Shown piece after piece: positions 58,023 through 64,000 of a stretch of DNA of 64,000 bases; the stretch's first letter is position 1; each line of letters begins with the position of its first letter. A model generated the notes under the pieces. It saw only the letters and a list, made by a program, of their open reading frames with translations. It was not told where the DNA came from and made no database searches. The stretch comes from Saccoglossus kowalevskii (Eukaryota > Hemichordata > Enteropneusta > Harrimaniidae), in the NCBI RefSeq assembly GCF_000003605.2, contig NW_003116453.1:709066-773065 (forward strand). Reading direction: 5' to 3'. The translations under genes were made by a program, and so were the position numbers.

Positions 58023-61000
58023 GTAAGTTTTGTAGACTTATTTTCACTATCAGAATACATTCACATATAAGCTCATTCACCCGAAGAAAGAAAGAAATAA
58101 GGTTTGGTCAGCGTCCTCGGCTTTAGTTGCGGTCTTTATGGTCATTGTGTTGTAGTAAATACACCCATTTATCAAAACAAGTTGGTGACATGGGAATTAA
58201 AACTGTCGTACATAACAAAATTAAGTATTAACAATTACAGTAACAAAAGAAGAAGAAATAATATCATTTTGTTTGATTCAAAAATAACCACCACCACCTG
58301 CGCTAATATTTGCCGTGACCACACGTCGAATTTGCATCACAATCAACCTATTTTACATTTTACCGGTAAGGGCTAGACCATTTCAGTTCCGGAAGGGGGT
58401 AGTTTGGAGACGAAGATTAACACACTTATATTTATATGAAACTTCAATATATAAAAACTTTGATGAAAGATAATGCCATGGTTTCGTGTACTTTTAATGT
58501 CAAATATAAATGTTTCAATGTTAGAACATAATTATCTTTTTCGTTATAGTACCAAATCCGATTTGAATCATAGATAATAACATGGATATCACTGCATCAA
58601 AACTGTATTACGGATGATCTCATTTCCAGGTGACCTCCTCCCATTCTCGGACACAATAGAAAAAACAGCAGCTATGCATTTACCATGGTGATTAGCAAGC
58701 TCTACACCAATTTTCGGAGCTGGCAAATCAATTAGTGTATCAAACCCTGATAGAATCATTTTAAATCAAAATACATGTGAGTTCCGTGACGAGCGGTATG
58801 GTTTTATCCCGTGCTATAGCTCGACCCCGCGCTTAGTACAACGTCGGCAAGTTCAAGTTGGTCTTCCTTTTAACGCCGTGATGTGACATTCGCGATTTAA
58901 ACTTGGCCTCAGAAGACGGACTGAAAAGAGGAGGGCGTACACAATCTTAACATACTCAGCTTGAAAGTTTGAAAGTTTGGTACGATTGTCCGAAACCATT
59001 TGATTTATAGCCATAGCAGTGAGCGACACAGAAAATTTAAATATGTATGCCATTAACAGCATATGTGCCACACAAGGCTCATTTGTCAGTCTTTATTGTG
59101 ACCTGGATATGCACGAACACTGTCTGTCAGGACGCCTATCATAAAAAAAACACACCTATAGCATTTTTTGAAAAAATACAATTTGTTGGTATTTAGAAAA
59201 GTCGTTCGTTTCATACGAGCTTTCTTGGAATGACGTTTACATTGCATTGTTGGTGACTTATGTTTACATATATCTGTAAACAGGGTACTGATGACTGTAA
59301 ACGAATTAATAATTAATCGGTTTTAAAAGTCTGCTATTTTCGCTGATTATTGTAATTCGCTACCAATGTTTAACAGGTAAAACATGCAATAGAACTCAAT
59401 GTTCCCATGGCAAATGCGTGAATTTATAATCAGACGAATCATGGATGCTTAAAATATCAAAATAGTGGATATTAACTTCCAGCAGAAATTAATTATTCTA
59501 CATTATGTATCATAATGTTGGAAGGTGCGTATGATTCTACTCGGCCTTCGGACGAAATAACAGTTGAATGCTGGACAGGTCACGTGTTAACACGTATCAT
59601 TTAGTGACGTCATGTATCGCTGACGTATCATTTACCGTGTTGACATCTTACACTCGTATTGACTGTCTGACTGTACAGGGAGTCCACGCTCGCTCTTCTT
59701 CTTTTCATTGACAAAATACGTGCGATGATTTCCCGCATTAGAACAGGGTCACTGTTTTTGAGTTCAGACATATGAGTCGTGTATTGTTTTGGTGAATAGG
59801 CACTGCTCAGCGACACGCGGAGAAAGGAAACTAGGCAAACAAGTCATGACATCACACAATTTATTCGTAACAGGGGCGGATTTAGAGGGGGCCGAGGTGG
59901 CCGCGGTCCCCCTATTTTCAACCCCCGCAATGGCTTTGCGCCATCGGCGCTCGCGAACTAGGCCTTCGGCCAACTTATCGCCCCCCCCCCCCATTCCAGA
60001 ATCCTAGCTCCGTCCATGCGTAAGTTCATATAGTACAAGGCATGACAGAAACATATCTCTGGAAAAGAATTCGTTAAAAATAGCCACCAGTCGGCCATTT
60101 TTAATTTCATCTAAAAATCAAAATGACTTGTATCAAGATGCTATATTGTTAATAAGTTTTAACAATACGCGCTTAATGTACACAGTCGAGATCCAAGTCC
60201 GTAATCATGTGGTGGAAATGCTTGGTTTTGATGTTTTATTTTGTTTTTTTTTAAATTTAAAATTGATACTATTTGGTCATCTTGAACTGCACCGTAAAAC
60301 AATTGTTTATGTGTGTGACCTGACGTACTGTAAAGTACTTTAATATGCAAGCTTAGGTGTCCTTTATCGTGGGTGTTTTAGGAACATTGTGTTACACATT
60401 TACGGAGTGATTGTGAGCTAGGGCGAATCTTCATGAAGCTTCCGAACAGGAGTCGAACATGTTAGAAACAACGAAAGTAAAGCGTTCGCCAACGGAACAT
60501 GCATACTCCCGTGTGATACACTGAAATTCGCTGGAATTTGAACAATTAGCATACCATTCATGCATGTTCATACATCATGCATATCATATAATACTCCAAT
60601 AAAACCTAAACGTATCATTTTAGAAAAGCACTTCAATTAATTTGTGAAAATAGGTACGTCATCTCTTCTACGCATGCGTGACTTCAAATTGAGAGCTGCC
60701 ATACTTCATCCGCTGCGAAGACCGCGGATTGAGCTGCAGAAATATTGTGTAATGGCGAGTTCGTATTCAATTATATGAAGTACATGCAAGGTGGCGACAG
60801 GGTCAAAACGCCAAGGGGACAGAGCTCGCCTCAGTGCCCAACCTGATTGATTTGACAGTTTCCATTTCGTTTTAAAACTTCTTGCACGTTATGCAAATAA
60901 CGATCCTGATTACTAGTAGTCTTCGCTACTCGAAGATTATAACACGTTGTATGCAGCAAACAAGCGGAAATGGATAATCCATTTGCATTGTTGGTATTGA

Positions 61001-64000
61001 ATAACATGTTTAATTTAAGTCGGGTCATATGTTTAAGATAATAATGGAGCTCACAACGAGTTTGAGATTTCAACGATTGTATTCAACCAAAGACACTAGA
61101 AAAAGATTCTTTTTCTCGTGTCTTTGATTCAACCTATACAATTGATCGGAGGTTCAATTACAGGTTTATTTCCTGCCAAAATATGTTCTTTTGATGTAAA
61201 TGCACAGTTTTATAACTTGACGGCGTTCCCTGAGTAGTGTTTTTTAGACGGCGTCGTTTTTGTCGTAGTTACTGCTCCAAGTATGCCTGCCCACTGTATA
61301 TTTTCGGATTTTAATTTAAATCGGATTGCATAAGTTTAGACTAAAATTATTATGTACAAGATAACTGTCTCAAAGGTCATATCTATTTATTAACTGTCAA
61401 CTGAAATTTATCGGAAACGATAGAATGACATGTGTTTATATTATTTGAGTAATCCTGTGGGGAAAGATATTATAATAAAATTTGTACCCACTACTCGTTT
61501 TATTTTTTTTAATGTTATACTATTTTATCGGAAGTACGTATGAGGTAACTGTCTAAAACAAATAATAATCGCCGAGTAGTTTACGACTATCATCTGAATT
61601 AGCCATCTCGCGTACGTAAGTCACGCTCTGATTGAGCGGGATTCATTTTACGCGGTAATAAAGTCTTTTATAACTTGATTAAATTTGCAGTTTGAGTGTA
61701 CTATTAATTCACTGCGATAAATCATCGATGTCGTAATGATGTCGATTACATTGTGAGTTTCATTTGAAGTAGATTATTCAGTCTTGTGATGCATGGGTAT
61801 GTTAGTGGTTTCCACTACAAGCATACAAGTTTTCGGTGTGAACGGAGCCCTGCACTAAAGTAAATTTGATGTAAGCACATTAGACGCCGGCGATAGACCT
61901 AATATGCTTTCACGATCTGGATGTGCTTAAAATTGCTTAGAAATCCTGCTTCAGTGCCGAATTTATTTAACTCATTAAAACAGATCAAGACATATCACAT
62001 ATGGCCCCGGGGTGTTACCGCTGGAATGCTTATGTGAATACGCATCATATGTGTTTTTGTTGTTGAGCCAAATTGTCCGGAAAAAGGGTCTACTTTTCCA
62101 GCATTCATTATGCATTGCCGAGGAAAATTCGCTAAAAAAGATTTTTAAACATCACTAATTCTGGTGGCAAAAGGGTCGTACCATATCAAATGTTAAAAAA
62201 AATAACGACAATTTCAAATTTTCTGAAGAGAGTGTATCCATTTTCGCATTTGGTTTGTCTGAATAGGAAAATTGATCTGATCTGATCTGGATACGTGTGG
62301 CACACGCTTATCATGTTACCCGGTCATTACTCCCGTGGTATAACCGCCCCCTAGTTCAGTACAAATATTCCAGTAAAGAAAACATAGATTATATAAGAAG
62401 CCTTACAACATGTTATTTGAATTAGTATTGAAATTATCTCATTTTTTATCACATTTAGACGCATTCGTTTTCTGAAGGAGAAGTATGGATTTCGGAGTCG
62501 GTTCCTTTATAGTAATCTCATGTACACATTGGCTGGGCTAGTTGCAGAATCTCTCACGAAATACAGCGAGCAATCATGGCAAGAATTGGTAGACAAACGC
62601 TTATTACGACCCCTTGGAATGACGTCTACCAAAATGATCAGTACTATCGAGAATCTGCGCACAGTTCCCGAACTGGCTGCGGGTTATCGGGCGACCTCTA
62701 CCGGCGAAGTATTTCCTATCAGCTTGGACACATTGACGTAAGTACATATTATCAGCTCGGTTATTCGTCCTAGTATTGGGTCACGTTTTTAGTTCTTATT
62801 AGAAAAAATGTCAAATATTTCAAAGATAATTTTTGGGGGTAATAAAATACAATTGTGAATTAGTTACATATTAAATTAATAACACCCGGGTTGTTCCTAC
62901 AAGTCTCGCCATTTAGCAACTAAATATTTATGTGACGTAATTGTGTGTGAGTGACGTCATGAACGTCATTCATATTATTTTGATCCATTGTCCTCCGCCA
63001 GTGAATACGTTTACATAGCTTTGTTATATTTCACAGAACCAACGATTTTATAAGTAACTAAGTTGTCCATTTGAACGAAATTGCTTACACCTATCGAATA
63101 CGTCATCATGACGTCACAAAAAACATTTACCGCTTGAGGGCGCGACTTGTTGGAAAGGTTTACTGCAAGTTTCTTTTACCAACAGGATCACTGACATAGT
63201 AGCCCCCGCCGGGTCCATCCTGTCAACGGCGAACGACATGGCTCAGTGGTTGTTATTTCAACTAAGCGGCCGTTCCCGTAGCAACCAACAATTGGTAGAT
63301 GAAGACTATTTACGAGAGACGCAGACGGCACAGGTATCCATGCAAGAACAGGGTGTTCATAGGAATATCTATCCAGTGGATGATTCCAAGACAGATTATG
63401 CAATGGGTTGGACGGTGGGTACGTACAGAGGTGAGTTGCTGGGTTGAAACCTGCTCATAAATTAAAATACCTAAAATGTGTCCCAATTGTTGTTCTACAA
63501 AGTTGTGGGTTATCATACTATTGTCTTGTTTTGAGATAATGTTGTTTATGTTGTTCAAGTGGAGAAAAACATTTTGTCATATCTCAAACGTGGTAGTAAT
63601 CACGGCGGACTCGGATACAAACTTGTCATGTGAGGGCGCAGTGTCGCATTGGAGCAGATCTCTCATTTGTAGTTTCACTCACGTGGACTTTTTACGTAAG
63701 GTGCCCTGAATAGAACCATCTAAAGGTGAATTTTTTTAATTCCGACGATGACACGTAAAGTAAAACGACAACTATTGAAAGAAAAAAATGATATAAAATG
63801 ATTATTACATTGCAGGCGTTAAAAGACTGAGTCACCCTGGTAACATTGCTTGCTATAATTCTGATATGTGGATCTTCCCAACTGAGAATTACGGTATATT
63901 CATCGCGATGAATGGACCAATGAATGACGTAGAAGCTACTCGTGCCATCTCCAGCATCGGGTGGTTCATTTCGGACAAAATGACGGGCACAGAGCCCTGG
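57532..64000 (+). CDS. Secreted serine beta-lactamase-like protein 2 (partial, runs off right edge)
   Basis: Tandem paralog of gene 1, same strand. Exons: 57532-58022, 62459-62737, 63186-63430, 63816 to the window end. Exon 1 is 491 nt in both genes and all three intron phases are the same. A signal peptide covers about residues 1-25 (LLVGVCALSLLSLSSG). Catalytic motifs: SLTK at 87-90, YSN at 181-183, HPG at 345-347, all present. The first two motifs sit at exactly the same residue numbers as in gene 1. The C-terminal domain continues beyond the window, so presence of a hydrophobic tail cannot be judged. Substrate is unknown; the fold also includes peptidases and esterases. Confidence 0.9.
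59865..60020. repeat. Short GC-rich dispersed repeat
   Basis: Starts AGGGGCGGATTTAGAGGG and ends CTAGCTCCGTCCATGCG, forming an imperfect inverted pair, with TTTGCGCCATCGGCGCTCG and GCCTTCGGCC palindromes inside and a C run. It resembles a GGGGCGGATCC-type repeat I recall from several marine animals. Family not assigned. Confidence 0.45.
61088..61126. other. Near-perfect 39-base hairpin
   Basis: CAAAGACACTAGAAAAAGA pairs with TCTTTTTCTCGTGTCTTTG over 19 bp with one mismatch and a single T between. It lies inside an intron, so it would be part of the primary transcript. Confidence 0.6.
62459..62737 (+). CDS. Lactamase-like 2, exon 2 (YxN motif)
   Basis: 279 nt. Completes Lys164, then RIRFLKEKYGFRSRFLYSNL with YSN at 181-183, and MYTLAGLVAE. 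Four codons longer than the matching exon of gene 1. Donor GTAAGT. Confidence 0.9.
62740..63184. other. Intron 2 of lactamase-like gene 2
   Basis: About 450 bp, GT-AG. No feature recognised. Confidence 0.7.
63186..63430 (+). CDS. Lactamase-like 2, exon 3
   Basis: 245 nt, residues 258-338 plus split codons. Shows APAGSILSTANDMAQWLL and SKTDYAMGWTVGTYRG, aligning with gene 1 exon 3. Donor GTGAGT. Confidence 0.9.
63435..63812. other. Intron 3 of lactamase-like gene 2
   Basis: About 385 bp, GT-AG. No feature recognised. Confidence 0.7.
63816..64000 (+). CDS. Lactamase-like 2, exon 4 (start, HxG motif)
   Basis: Starts VKRLSHPGNIACYNSDMW with HPG at 345-347 and continues open to the window edge (TGTEPW). 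Acceptor ATTGCAG. Confidence 0.9.

Larger units (their letters stand above)
58025..62455. other. Intron 1 of lactamase-like gene 2
   Basis: About 4.4 kb, GT-AG. Holds the short dispersed repeat at 59865-60020 and a near-perfect hairpin at 61088-61126. No exon recognised inside. Confidence 0.7.

Overview
The window is nuclear DNA of an animal, probably a marine invertebrate. The signs are spliced host genes with GT-AG introns, a gamma-tubulin tail, a GALNT11-type glycosyltransferase, metazoan serine beta-lactamase-like genes, AT-rich introns, and many short transposons and minisatellites. Phylum is not resolved from sequence alone; a lophotrochozoan or an invertebrate deuterostome would both fit.

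Layout. (1) 1-1555, + strand: last intron and terminal exon of a gamma-tubulin gene that begins upstream of the window. (2) 6855-25905, - strand: a complete GALNT11 ortholog, ten coding exons (633 codons of protein) plus an inferred non-coding first exon about 5.3 kb upstream of the coding start exon. It is tail-to-tail with gamma-tubulin. Its introns hold a 21-bp array, a ~154-bp tandem repeat, a long inverted-repeat element and a 3.8-kb minisatellite with 27/33/36/39-bp units. (3) 26-39.7 kb: no confident host gene. It holds a transposon with a near-perfect ~38-bp terminal repeat (containing an assembly gap), a non-LTR retrotransposon remnant, a BEL/Pao fossil, a ~43-bp array and a 2.7-kb array of 31-bp units with a ~0.7-kb higher-order repeat. 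(4) 39891-44300, + strand: a complete four-exon secreted serine beta-lactamase-like gene (562 aa) with a TATA box. (5) 44.3-57.5 kb: intergenic, dominated by two large minisatellites (a ~105-bp array rich in TGAGTCA, and a 30-bp/159-bp array) and ATT microsatellites. (6) 57532-64000, + strand: a second beta-lactamase-like gene, a tandem paralog with identical first-exon length and intron phases, running off the right edge.

Functionally, gamma-tubulin (microtubule nucleation), GALNT11 (Golgi mucin-type O-glycosylation) and the lactamase-like pair (secreted S12-family serine hydrolases of unknown substrate) have no evident pathway link. The lactamase-like pair is a local tandem duplication. About a fifth of the window is tandem repeat, and this is the most unusual aspect of the locus. 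I found no clear new enzymatic system. The most testable leads are the frame-preserving, two-strand-open intronic array, the TGAGTCA-dense array between the lactamase genes, and the lactamase-like pair itself.
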